A DNA stretch of 52,581 nt from Thermodesulfobacteriota bacterium (GTDB taxonomy: Bacteria > Desulfobacterota > WTBG01 > CAIYCZ01 > CAIRTM01), in NCBI GenBank assembly GCA_028278025.1, contig JANQFE010000154.1:1-52581 (forward strand), written 5' to 3'. Positions 16,826 through 25,172 of this stretch are shown in pieces. Numbering within the stretch: the stretch's first letter is position 1; each line of letters opens with the position of its first letter. The position numbers and the translations under genes are program-made. The notes below the pieces were generated by a model. The model had not been told where the DNA came from and made no database searches. It worked only from the letters and a program-made list of their open reading frames with translations.

Positions 16826-18249
16826 ATGAGTTCTCTCGTTCTTTTTCCTTAAAAATCATGCATAAGATCACAAGAAAATATCATGCCCTTTTCTCCATAA
16901 TGATCATTTTGACCGGTGCTGCGGTTGTGATGTGCGCCTGTGCTTCGTCTGATTTTACCGTTGTCCGGCAGCACCAGACAGAGCAGTTTCTTGCCGACCT
17001 TGACAACAAAACCGCTGTTGAACTTCCTCCATCCCGTGCCCTGAGCCTTCGGGACTGCATCAGGCTGGCAGAAGAAAACAGCCTTGCACTTACCTCGGCC
17101 CGGATCCGGCAGCGAGTCAGTACCCTTGAGAGAAAGGTTGCTTTTTCAAATTTCCTGCCGGCAGTCAACGCCGGCCTGACATATGAGGCCCTCCAGCACG
17201 ACCCCATGGCAAAAATCGGTTCTTCCTGGGCACGGGTATCCGACCGTGATGTTACCCAAACATCGGTAGCACTGCAGCAGCGGCTCTTTGCACCATACAC
17301 CTGGTTCCTTTACGACATGTTCAGAAAGGGCGAGGATATTCAAAAACTCCTTACCCTTCGAACACGTCAGCTCATATCACTTCAGGTAACTGCCCTGTAT
17401 TATCAATGCCGATCTTTGAAAGCAACCGGCAGATTTCTTACCGTTGCAGAAAAACAGGCTCGTGAGCTCCTGAAAGAAATCAATGCAGCCGAGCAACACG
17501 GCCTGGCCAAGGCCGGAGACAGGGCGGAAACAGAAGCACTGGTCCTGACCCGTCGCTTTCAGCGTGAAGAAAACAGCAGGCAGCTTCAGCAGACAAAGGC
17601 ACGTCTTCTTGAAGCCATGGGGCTTTATCCTTTTGCCGACATTGAGCTCACCGGAGACAGCATCATGGAAGCACCCCTGCTGTCACTTGAAAATCTCATC
17701 ATTGAGGCGATGCTGAGCAGGCCGGAGCTGAAAATATCCGACAGAGAGCACGCCATTGAACAGGACAAAATAAAGACGGCGATTACGGCATTCTTACCCG
17801 ACATTTCCGCCTTTGCAGGCTTTTCGGGGACTACGGATTCATTTGTCAAATACCAGAGCCAGTGGGCAGGGGGAATAACCGGCATAATAAGTCTTTTCAA
17901 CGGATTTGCGAATATAAACAACTACAAGGCTGCCCGGGAGCATGCCCGGGATGTTTTTGTTAAACGGGAACAGACATGTTTCATGGTAATGCTTCAGGTA
18001 CACCAGGCATTCCTGGATGTAGCCTCATCTGCTGATCTTGTGCAGGTTACCGAAAAAACAGCCGCTGCACAGGAGGAAAAGTTTCGTGAAGAAAACGCAG
18101 CCTGGGACCAGGGCCTGGTGACATCCTCCCGGCGTCTCCAATCCCTGGCACGCCGTGATCAGACAGCCGTCCAGCACATGATAGCAGGATTCAATCACCA
18201 GGTAGCTGTTGCAACCCTTTATGACGTGATAGGCCGGGACGTTCGATAA
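16822..18249 (+). CDS. TolC-family outer-membrane efflux protein
   Basis: This 475-residue protein forms the outer-membrane channel of the tripartite pump. A signal sequence at about residues 13-37 ends in VVMCACASS, where a lipobox-like cysteine is possible. The motif LSLRDCIRLAEENSLAL is the typical start of the first long helix. Two internal repeats of long helices and strands follow in the usual TolC arrangement. The start ATG overlaps the TetR stop; an ATG at 16858 would give a signal peptide closer to the N-terminus. Confidence 0.9.
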   Translation: MNEFSRSFSLKIMHKITRKYHALFSIMIILTGAAVVMCACASSDFTVVRQHQTEQFLADLDNKTAVELPPSRALSLRDCIRLAEENSLALTSARIRQRVSTLERKVAFSNFLPAVNAGLTYEALQHDPMAKIGSSWARVSDRDVTQTSVALQQRLFAPYTWFLYDMFRKGEDIQKLLTLRTRQLISLQVTALYYQCRSLKATGRFLTVAEKQARELLKEINAAEQHGLAKAGDRAETEALVLTRRFQREENSRQLQQTKARLLEAMGLYPFADIELTGDSIMEAPLLSLENLIIEAMLSRPELKISDREHAIEQDKIKTAITAFLPDISAFAGFSGTTDSFVKYQSQWAGGITGIISLFNGFANINNYKAAREHARDVFVKREQTCFMVMLQVHQAFLDVASSADLVQVTEKTAAAQEEKFREENAAWDQGLVTSSRRLQSLARRDQTAVQHMIAGFNHQVAVATLYDVIGRDVR

Positions 18250-18291
18250 GAAACAAGTAAACGCTTAACCCTAACAACGCATATTGAGACA

Positions 18292-19425
18292 ATGGTACAC
18301 AATAAAACTTTCCAAAAAAATCTTGTAAAATCGGTCCGTTGCTGTTTCGTTTTATTTTCCCTCTGTATCTGGTTTGCCTGCGCCCCCGAAGAAAAAACCG
18401 GGGTGACAGCCCAGGCACGGCCCGTAAAAATTTTTCATATCAAAAAACCTGCATTGACACAAACCCGAGCATTTCCCGGTGTTGCCCGGGAAATGCGTGA
18501 CGTGCAGCTTGCCTTTCGCGTAAGCGGACCGCTGGTGGCTCTTCCGGTGGACATAGGCCAATTCGTTGAACAGGGCGCTCTTATCGCCCGGATTGATCCC
18601 AGAGATTTTACTGTTGAGGTAAAATCACTTAACGCAAAACTTGCTGCCTCACGTGCCCAGCTCACGGAAGCACAACTGCAATATACCCGGTATAAAAACC
18701 TGCACAGAAAAAAGGCTGTTCCCAAGGCAGAGTATGATCATGCACAGGCAGCCTATGACATGACAGCGGCACAGGTTGAGACCAACATCCAGGCCTTGGA
18801 AGCTGCACAAAATGCCCTGGATGATACGGCCCTGCGTGCGCCCTTTGACGGATACGTGCATCACAAATTTGTGGAAAACTATGATAATGTTCTTGCCAAG
18901 CAGCCTATTATCACCTTTCTTGACTGTTCCGTTGTTGAAGTAACGGCAGGTATTCCCGAGGAAATGGTAGCCGACGGCATAGAATTTAAAGGGTACGGGT
19001 GCTCTTTTGATGCGTATCAGGGAAAACGCTTTCCCGCCCAGCTGAAAGAACTGGGCAGAAAATCACAGCCGTCAAATCAGACATATCCCCTTACGGTAAC
19101 CCTTGCTCCTCCTGAATCAATGAGCATACGTCCCGGTATGGCGGCAACTATTTTTGTAACCTATGCTACCCCTTCCACTGCCCCTCCCATCATTGTTCCC
19201 GGCGAATCCGTGGTTAACGACAAAGAGGGAAAGAGCTTTGTCTGGATATACGAAAAGAAAAACGGTTCGGTCAAAAAACAGTATGTTCGCCTGGGCCGGC
19301 TTATGTCGGGAGGAATTGAAGTAACAGGGGGGCTCACCCACGGGGTATCGGTTGTTACTGCCGGTGCGCCCCTGCTTGTTCCCGGCCAAAAGGTATATCC
19401 ACTTGCATCGGCACGTAATCTGTAG
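18292..19425 (+). CDS. RND periplasmic adaptor (membrane fusion) lipoprotein
   Basis: The 377 residues begin with a lipoprotein signal ending in CIWFAC (lipobox, Cys near residue 26). Next comes the barrel-sandwich half (ARIDPRDFTVEVKSL), an alpha-helical hairpin at about residues 100-170, and the return half (DTALRAPFDGYV). Beta-barrel and membrane-proximal domains complete the protein. It links the inner-membrane pump to the outer-membrane channel. It lies between them, 42 bases after the TolC gene and 14 bases before the pump gene. Confidence 0.93.
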   Translation: MVHNKTFQKNLVKSVRCCFVLFSLCIWFACAPEEKTGVTAQARPVKIFHIKKPALTQTRAFPGVAREMRDVQLAFRVSGPLVALPVDIGQFVEQGALIARIDPRDFTVEVKSLNAKLAASRAQLTEAQLQYTRYKNLHRKKAVPKAEYDHAQAAYDMTAAQVETNIQALEAAQNALDDTALRAPFDGYVHHKFVENYDNVLAKQPIITFLDCSVVEVTAGIPEEMVADGIEFKGYGCSFDAYQGKRFPAQLKELGRKSQPSNQTYPLTVTLAPPESMSIRPGMAATIFVTYATPSTAPPIIVPGESVVNDKEGKSFVWIYEKKNGSVKKQYVRLGRLMSGGIEVTGGLTHGVSVVTAGAPLLVPGQKVYPLASARNL

Positions 19426-19439
19426 AAGAAAGGCACCCC

Positions 19440-22400
19440 ATGAATGTTCCTGAATATGCTGTTAAACATCGGCCTGTAGTCCTCTTTGCCGTTTTTTTAC
19501 TATTCTCAAGCGGATTGTATGCATACGGCAAGCTGGGGAAACTGGAAGACCCTGAATTTACCATAAAAACAGCAACCATAATCACCTATTATCCCGGGGC
19601 CTCACCCACGGAAGTCGAGCAGCAGGTCACCGATGAGATTGAAAAAGCATGTCAGCGCATCGAGGGTATCGATCAGGTCCGCTCCATTTCCAAGGCAGGT
19701 GTGTCAATCGTGTATGTGGATATACTGCAATCATACCGAAAAAAGAGATTGCCCCAGAAATGGGACATGCTTCGTCGTAAAGTCCGCGAGGTTCAACGGC
19801 TGCTGCCTGTGGGCGCGTACCCGCCTGAGATATATGATGACTATGGTGATGTTTTCGGTGTGTTTGTAGCCCTCACCGGTGACGGCTTCTCATATGAAGA
19901 GCTGAAGGATTATGCACTTCATCTTCAGCGTGAGCTGCTCCTGGTACGGGACGTCAATAGGGTGGAACTGTGGGGTACCCAGGCGGAATGTGTGTATGTT
20001 GAAATTTCAAAATCCCGGCTTGCCGAAACGGGCATGCACCCCCGGGAAATAGTCGACACCCTTCAGAAGCAGAATCTTATTGTCCCTGCCGGCAACCTTG
20101 ACACAGCCACCAACCGCATACGAATCGATGCGCCGGGAACCTTTACCGGCATCAACGACATTGGTGACCTTGTGATCCGGGGAACACCCCCTGACGAGCT
20201 GGTACTGCTCAGGGATGTGGCGACCATCAAACGCGGCTACGTCGATCCCCCCATGACCCTTATGCGGTTTAACGGAAAACCTGCCCTGGGAATTGCCGTC
20301 TCAACGGTTTCAAAAGGCAATGTTGTGGTCATGGGAGAGGCGGTGCAAAAACGCTTGGCAGAGCTCATGATGGAGTTTCCCGTTGGCCTTGAAATCGGCC
20401 CTGTTGCCTATCAGGCAACCGCGGTTCGTCGGGCTATAAACACGTTTATTACCAACCTGTTGGAAGCTGTTGCCATTGTTATCGGCATTCTTTTGCTCAC
20501 CATGGGTATACGAAGCGGGCTGCTTATCGGTGCCGCCCTTGTTTTTTCAATAGTGGGGACCTTTGTGGTTATGCTTCCCCTGGGAATTGATCTGCAGCGC
20601 ACATCCCTGGGAGCTCTTATCCTTGCCATGGGCATGCTGGTGGATAATGCCATAGTGGTCACCGAAGGGTCCTTGATCAGGCTCCATCTCGGTACCGACC
20701 GTAAAACCGCTGCAACCCAGCCGGCCAATGATACCGCCTGGCCCCTTCTCGGTGCAACCCTTGTGGCCATTGTGGCTTTTATGCCCATCTATCTTGCAAA
20801 GGACGACACCGGCGAATACTGCCAGAGCCTTTTCCAGGTAATCGGCATATCACTCGGGCTCAGCTGGATCATTGCCATGACCGTAACACCGGTACTCTGT
20901 GATATGTTTCTCCGTGTCAAGAACAACGGTCAGGGGACCGACCCCTATGCCGGTCCGATCTACCGCAATTACCGGTTCGTTCTCTCAAAAGCCCTTCATC
21001 ACCGCACGATTACCCTGCTTATTATGCTCGGGCTTTTTATCGCTACCGTCTATGGTTTCGGTTACGTGAAATATATCTTTTTCCCCGATTCAGACAGAAC
21101 CCAGTTTATGGTTGAATACTGGCTTCCCGAAGGATCGCGCATTCAAAATGTGTCCCACGATCTTGAGAAAATCGAAGCTTATCTGGCAACGTTTCCCGAG
21201 GTTATTAATGTAACTGCATGCATTGGCTCCGGGGCTCCGCGATTTATTCTGGATTACGAGCCGGAAATTCCCAATTCAAGCTACGGTCTGCTGCTGGTAA
21301 ATGTTACCTCCATTGACGACATTGAAAAACTTTTTGCAGAGATGGAAGTGTATCTGCATGACAATTTCCCCCAGGCCGAGCCCCGGCTGCGCAGATTTCC
21401 CCTAGGACCATTCGTACCCTTTAAAGTTGAGGCACGTTTAAGCGGTCCGGACCCTGTGGTGCTGCGCGCTCTTTCCGAGCAGGTAAAAGGCATCATGCGG
21501 TCTGATCCCGAGACAAAGGACACCCGGGATAACTGGCGGCAGCGTGTAAAAGTACTGCGGCCCGAATTTTCCCAGCCCAGGGCACGACGTGCCTTTGTTT
21601 CACGACCGGACATGGCCATGTCCCTTGCCATGCTAACCGACGGATTTCCCATCGGTACGTACCGGGAACATGATGAACTCATGCCCATTCTGGTAAGAAG
21701 CCCTCGTGAAGACAGAACCGATATTGATAATCTTGAAAATATGCCTGTTCGGGGCAGGGGCCCCGAAAGCCTCCCCCTGGGCCAGGTGGTAACCGGAATA
21801 GCAACCACATGGGAAGATCCCATAATCCACCGGTACAACCGGCGCAGAACCATTACGGCACAAACCCAGCCCCAAAACGGTGTCACGGCAAACGAGGTGC
21901 TTACACGAATCAAACCACAGGTTGAGGCAATTGAGCTGCCCGTCGGCTATTATCTTGAATGGGGTGGGGAACTTGAAAAGGATGAGGATTCAGGTGAGGC
22001 TGTTTTCGGCCAGCTTCCCTTTGCTTTTATCCTGATGGCGTTCATCGTTGTTACCCTTTTTAATGCCTACCGCCAGCCCCTTATCATTCTTTTGATACTC
22101 CCCCTGTCCCTTGTAGGTGCTACCGTAGGACTCCTTATTACCGGCAAGCCGTTCGGATTCATGGCACTGCTGGGTATGTTGAGCCTTTTCGGCATGCTCA
22201 TTAAGAATGCCGTGGTACTGCTCAGCCAGACCGGCAAGGAAATACGCTCCGGCACCGATCCGTATCATGCTGTCATACAATCATCCGTAAGCAGGATGAG
22301 GCCGGTGTTGATGGCATCCTTTACAACAGTGCTGGGAATGATACCCCTGTTAACCGACAGGCTTTTCGGTGCGATGGCGGTTACAATCATGTTCGGACTG

Positions 22401-22484
22401 ACCTTCGCCACGGTTCTGACGCTCATTATAGTGCCGGTGCTCTATACCATGTTCTTCAGAATTCACATTCCGGATTCCCAGTAA
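19440..22484 (+). CDS. RND efflux pump, inner-membrane transporter (AcrB-like)
   Basis: The protein has 1014 residues, the usual length for hydrophobe/amphiphile efflux RND pumps. Twelve membrane segments and two large periplasmic loops are arranged as an internal duplication. The porter motifs YPGASPTEVEQQVTDEIE and GMLVDNAIVVTEG are clear. In the latter, a single Asp-Asn replaces the Asp-Asp pair of AcrB, as in several subfamilies. Proton flow through the fourth and tenth segments drives export. AGAAAGG precedes the ATG. The substrate cannot be read from sequence; drugs, bile salts or solvents are typical. Confidence 0.95.
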   Translation: MNVPEYAVKHRPVVLFAVFLLFSSGLYAYGKLGKLEDPEFTIKTATIITYYPGASPTEVEQQVTDEIEKACQRIEGIDQVRSISKAGVSIVYVDILQSYRKKRLPQKWDMLRRKVREVQRLLPVGAYPPEIYDDYGDVFGVFVALTGDGFSYEELKDYALHLQRELLLVRDVNRVELWGTQAECVYVEISKSRLAETGMHPREIVDTLQKQNLIVPAGNLDTATNRIRIDAPGTFTGINDIGDLVIRGTPPDELVLLRDVATIKRGYVDPPMTLMRFNGKPALGIAVSTVSKGNVVVMGEAVQKRLAELMMEFPVGLEIGPVAYQATAVRRAINTFITNLLEAVAIVIGILLLTMGIRSGLLIGAALVFSIVGTFVVMLPLGIDLQRTSLGALILAMGMLVDNAIVVTEGSLIRLHLGTDRKTAATQPANDTAWPLLGATLVAIVAFMPIYLAKDDTGEYCQSLFQVIGISLGLSWIIAMTVTPVLCDMFLRVKNNGQGTDPYAGPIYRNYRFVLSKALHHRTITLLIMLGLFIATVYGFGYVKYIFFPDSDRTQFMVEYWLPEGSRIQNVSHDLEKIEAYLATFPEVINVTACIGSGAPRFILDYEPEIPNSSYGLLLVNVTSIDDIEKLFAEMEVYLHDNFPQAEPRLRRFPLGPFVPFKVEARLSGPDPVVLRALSEQVKGIMRSDPETKDTRDNWRQRVKVLRPEFSQPRARRAFVSRPDMAMSLAMLTDGFPIGTYREHDELMPILVRSPREDRTDIDNLENMPVRGRGPESLPLGQVVTGIATTWEDPIIHRYNRRRTITAQTQPQNGVTANEVLTRIKPQVEAIELPVGYYLEWGGELEKDEDSGEAVFGQLPFAFILMAFIVVTLFNAYRQPLIILLILPLSLVGATVGLLITGKPFGFMALLGMLSLFGMLIKNAVVLLSQTGKEIRSGTDPYHAVIQSSVSRMRPVLMASFTTVLGMIPLLTDRLFGAMAVTIMFGLTFATVLTLIIVPVLYTMFFRIHIPDSQ

Positions 22485-22554
22485 GTCAAAGTGTCGTCAA
22501 CATATTCTACAACAAAAGGAACAGGTAAGATTGTAATGCAAAATCGTTATGCTC

Positions 22555-22866
22555 TTAATGCTGCGTACCCTTTTTCTGTGTTCTGAGCTTGATTTCACCG
22601 AAGTTTGCTTCATATGAATCAACTTGGAGCTTCAGAGCATGCAGGAAGGCTTTTGCCTGGTGGGGACTCATGAAAATTCGCTTTTCAAATTTTTCAAAAA
22701 TCTTTTTTTCCCCGTCATCAACAAATGACTGGCCGAAGTTGAATGAAAAATCATAGATTGTCGATCTGACCATAATACAGTTTGCATAATAGGTGTCTGT
22801 GTTATCTTTATCAACAATTCGCTCCACCCTGAACTGTTTACTCACGTGCTGTTTATCGTCGGACAT
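22555..22866 (-). CDS. DUF3467 family protein
   Basis: This is a small cytoplasmic protein of 103 residues. The YANCIMVRSTIYDFSFNFG segment and the later MSPHQAKAFLHALKLQVDSY segment are the two conserved blocks of DUF3467, a family of unknown function with predicted beta-strand and helix halves. The ATG at 22866 is preferred over one at 22872, because AAGGAG stands 7 bases before it but directly abuts the upstream one. It converges with the pump gene. Confidence 0.8.
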   Translation of the reverse strand: MSDDKQHVSKQFRVERIVDKDNTDTYYANCIMVRSTIYDFSFNFGQSFVDDGEKKIFEKFEKRIFMSPHQAKAFLHALKLQVDSYEANFGEIKLRTQKKGTQH

Positions 22867-23040
22867 ATTCATACTCCTTATATAACGTATAGTGTTAACT
22901 GCAAAATTGATAACCTTGCAACAAGTTTCTTCTTTCTTTGGAACAGTATCTTTGGTTAGTCTTTATGCCAGCCGAAGGTTACTGTCAAGGGAAAAGACGA
23001 ATATAAAAAGCATAAAGAAAAAAAGACCCCTTCCGATAAG

Positions 23041-23089
23041 TTAGAGCAAGAATGAGCCGTGATAGTATCATGATTTTTTCTTACTCTAA
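23041..23089. other. Imperfect hairpin TTAGAGCAAGAA/TTCTTACTCTAA
   Basis: Arms of 12 bases (23041-23052 and 23078-23089) pair at 11 positions. Inside the loop a smaller TGATA-G-TATCA stem can form. It is followed almost at once by the hairpin at 23093-23124. Confidence 0.5.
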
Positions 23090-23092
23090 TCC

Positions 23093-23124
23093 TGTGGGGA
23101 AAGGCTGTATTGCCTTCCCCCACA
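23093..23124. other. Strong GC-rich hairpin TGTGGGGAAAGGC/GCCTTCCCCCACA
   Basis: Twelve of 13 positions pair across a 6-base loop (23106-23111). No T-run follows on either strand, so it is not a standard terminator. With the preceding hairpin it forms a compact structured block of 84 bases. Confidence 0.6.
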
Positions 23125-23167
23125 CAGTAATGTCTGCCGTGGGAAACGAAAAAAAGAAGCAGCAGAT

Positions 23168-23260
23168 GATGTCATCCCGCACATCATAGAAGATAGCACA
23201 CTGTCTCCGGCACAGCGTAAATCATGGGCGTGCCTGATACAAAAAGAAGTGCCGGGGTAA
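23168..23260 (+). pseudogene. IS91-like transposase remnant
   Basis: One frame gives a stretch ending LSPAQRKSWACLIQKEV before a stop at 23258-23260. This resembles the conserved SPAQRKSWARLIxKVYE segment in the C-terminal part of IS91-type transposases. Only about 30 codons are left, with no start and no catalytic part. Confidence 0.4.
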
Positions 23261-23276
23261 AATGAAAATCATCACG

Positions 23277-23333
23277 TTTATTGATGTGCCTTCGGCCTAT
23301 ACTTCTCGTATCTCAAGGCACGTTCTTATCAAT
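23277..23333. repeat. Dispersed repeat, copy C (partial)
   Basis: It shares GCCTATACTTCT, TATCTCAA and GCACGTTCTTATCAAT with copies A and B. The left part is shortened, so the 17-base promoter spacing is lost. It sits between two transposase remnants, and the IS630-like relic begins 5 bases after it. Confidence 0.55.
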
Positions 23334-23337
23334 TTCA

Positions 23338-23538
23338 ATGGCAGTCAACTTTATGTTTTGTGAACCGCTGGTTGGCTGGCGCAAAGTAAGTGTGCGGCAT
23401 CGCAGGACAATCAGAGACTGAGCGTAAGAAATCAAGGAAACTGCTGGATGAAGATTATCCCGAAGCAGAAAGACTCATATTGGTCTGTGATAATTTGAAG
23501 GTGACAGGTTTATTTTATGCTTATTCTCCTACATCTTT
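23338..23538 (+). pseudogene. IS630-family transposase remnant with frameshift
   Basis: Frame one (23338-23418) encodes NFMFCEPLVGWRKVSVRHRR and stops. A second frame, from about 23432, continues LLDEDYPEAERLILVCDNLK. Together these match the central DDE region of IS630-type transposases, where EPL-GWR precedes HYPEAE and the DNL motif contains a catalytic Asp. Both ends of the gene are missing and at least one frameshift separates the parts. The right end runs into the antitoxin gene on the other strand. Confidence 0.65.
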
Positions 23539-23802
23539 TAACAATCCACTGGCATATTTGTGGAGTATACTTCCAATCAAGGTCTGATAAGGAATACCTT
23601 CCCGGGCAGCTTTTCTTTGTAACGCGGATAGATCATTATCTGAAATCCTGATGTTGACCTTCCGGTTCTTTTTCATCGTATTTTGTGCAATGAGTCGGTA
23701 GTCAGTCCTCGATTTTGCAGGCTTTAGATTTCCATTCTCATATGCCTCCAGGATTTCATTCTCATAATCATCAAGGATTATCTTTTTCTGTTTTTTAGTC
23801 AT
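23521..23802 (-). CDS. CopG/BrnA-type antitoxin
   Basis: The product has 93 residues. The N-terminal half is acidic (DDYENEILEAYENG). The C-terminal half carries a ribbon-helix-helix-like stretch (NIRISDNDLSALQRKAARE, then GIPYQTLIGSILHKY) typical of the CopG antitoxin family. It should bind the toxin and repress the operon. The ATG at 23802 is chosen because GGAGG lies 5 bases upstream; a TTG at 23814 would add four residues. The gene overlaps the toxin gene's end by 8 bases. Confidence 0.85.
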   Translation of the reverse strand: MTKKQKKIILDDYENEILEAYENGNLKPAKSRTDYRLIAQNTMKKNRKVNIRISDNDLSALQRKAAREGIPYQTLIGSILHKYASGLLKDVGE

Positions 23803-24076
23803 CACATCCTCCAAGATATTTCTTGGTTGCTTTTCTACTGGGGATAATTGTTTTAAGAAAATATTCTTCTTTATCTACGATACACGGAACCAGAAAAGCA
23901 TATCCATCAACATCCACTATCAGTATTTTCTGATTTGGATATTTTTTCTTATTAGGATGATCAGTTTCAATTACTTTGGCTCCGGATTCAATCCTTTGAA
24001 CTATTTCTTCGAAGGTAATACCTCTTTCCCTAAAAAGTGTCTCGTTTTTTTCCGTATTCCAGGTAAATATTTTCAT
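23795..24076 (-). CDS. brnT: BrnT-family toxin
   Basis: This 93-residue protein has the BrnT pattern. FTWNTEKNETLFRERGITFEEIV is the conserved start, VIETDHPNKKKYPNQKILIV the central strands, and FLKTIIPSRKATKKYLGG the end. BrnT toxins have a RelE-like ribonuclease fold and inhibit translation. The toxin precedes its antitoxin, as is usual for BrnT modules. The gene stands alone with its partner in a degraded, AT-rich region. Confidence 0.85.
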   Translation of the reverse strand: MKIFTWNTEKNETLFRERGITFEEIVQRIESGAKVIETDHPNKKKYPNQKILIVDVDGYAFLVPCIVDKEEYFLKTIIPSRKATKKYLGGCDD

Positions 24077-24499
24077 GCTGTATGAGATAAGACATTATAG
24101 ATACAATGTCAATATATTATTGATTCTTACGATTCGACACGGTAAAAAAATATTGCCAATAAATGAAATTAAACAAATGCAAAGAGGGGACGTCCGTTTA
24201 ATATTAAGTAAAGAAATGCTTTCGGGATGGTTCAATATTCATGCTTTATTCAGAGCAGATGATATTCTCAGACATCTCATTGAGATAAAATTATATTTTA
24301 AATATACATGAGTTACTTGGGAGATCTGCCATGAATATAGAAAAAGCTAAGAAGGAAATTAAAAGTCTAAGTTTGATCCAATTCGATCTTGTGATTTGCG
24401 GTTGGAATATTTTTTTGCTTGACAGGCAGGCCATATTGAACAATAGGAATAAACACAGCTTAAGTATTTTTATACTATACATCATGAAAGGGGGTACTT
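24077..24499. other. AT-rich stretch without a clear gene
   Basis: A weak plus-strand frame at 24331-24510 encodes 59 residues (start MNIEKAKKEIKSLSLIQF) behind a GGGAG site. It overlaps the next gene's start and matches nothing I recognise. A 78-codon frame over 24075-24311 has no ribosome binding site or family features. Nothing else is visible. Confidence 0.5.
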
Positions 24500-24956
24500 A
24501 TGATACATAAGATAAAATGTTTTTCTTGTGGATTGGCTGTTCTGGTTTTTTGGGGAGCTGTTTACTGCGTTGTTGCAGACATTGTAATTGCCGGTGAAAA
24601 AGCAGTGCCGGCTCCAGTGCTCATCATGATTGATAAAACCAGGGCCTCGGGCCTCGGGTATATATCCCAGCCCGGCCAAAGTGAAGCAGGGTGTCACGGT
24701 TATCTGAGTTAATAAAGATTTTGAACCTATTACCATTAAATTCAAAACCAGGCTCGGGATTGCCTGTAAAGCACCCGTCAACTTTTATGCCGACCTGCTT
24801 GGCAACTATGAAACCGGTACAATTATCCAGGGCGGCACAGCAAGTATCTGTTTCATAGAAAAGGGAGAATATATTTATGAGGTAAAGCGACTCGCAGGTG
24901 AAAAAGAGAAAGAGTTGTATGAAGAAACAGTGCAGGGAAGAATTATTGTAGAGTAA
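24500..24956 (+). pseudogene. Broken cupredoxin-like exported protein gene
   Basis: The frame at 24500 starts with a good GGGGG site and a signal peptide (CGLAVLVFWGAVYCVVADIV). It then leaves the protein-like frame. The true frame continues one base later as GIYPSPAKVKQGVTVI, then VNKDFEPITIKFKTRLG, up to a TAA at 24954. This resembles cupredoxin-type domains, where the pattern is TVTWVNKD-P. Two lesions are visible. A 7-bp tandem duplication GGGCCTC (24642-24648, 24649-24655) shifts the frame; removing one copy restores it. An in-frame TGA (24705-24707) replaces the expected TGG tryptophan. Confidence 0.72.
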
Positions 24957-24977
24957 GATTATAGAAAAGGTTATAGT

Positions 24978-25154
24978 ATGACATCTTTGAATCGTCTGGT
25001 AATGAAAATATATGGTATCCGGGAATTGACCGAAATATGCCGCGTAAGCTGCACCTATCAAAACAATCAGTATTTAAACATTGGGATGTCCTGTGCTGTG
25101 CGCAAGGAGCATCACTGTGACGCTGTACCGGCATCATTTGAAAGATTTTTATAA
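24978..25154 (+). CDS. Hypothetical 58-residue cysteine-containing protein
   Basis: This short frame (start MTSLNRLVMKIYGIRELTEI) contains four cysteines in its second half. AAAGG lies about 8 bases before the ATG. It fits tightly between the broken cupredoxin-like gene and the DUF1566 gene on the same strand. I recognise no family and the coding status is uncertain. Confidence 0.3.
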   Translation: MTSLNRLVMKIYGIRELTEICRVSCTYQNNQYLNIGMSCAVRKEHHCDAVPASFERFL

Positions 25155-25172
25155 CCAAGAAGAGGGTTGCAG

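Larger units (their letters stand above)
22867..23520. other. Gene-free stretch with hairpins and transposase remnants
   Basis: No intact gene is seen. From left to right it holds an imperfect hairpin (23041-23089), a strong GC-rich hairpin (23093-23124), an IS91-like protein remnant (23168-23260), repeat copy C (23277-23333) and the start of an IS630-like relic (23338-23538). Confidence 0.65.

Noticed and set aside
24075..24311. 78-codon plus-strand frame
   Set aside because: It has no ribosome binding site, starts opposite the toxin start codon and shows no family pattern.
24705..24707. Possible selenocysteine codon (TGA) in the cupredoxin-like gene
   Set aside because: The position fits a Trp codon (TGG), the reading frame is also broken upstream by a duplication, and no selenocysteine hairpin was seen behind it.
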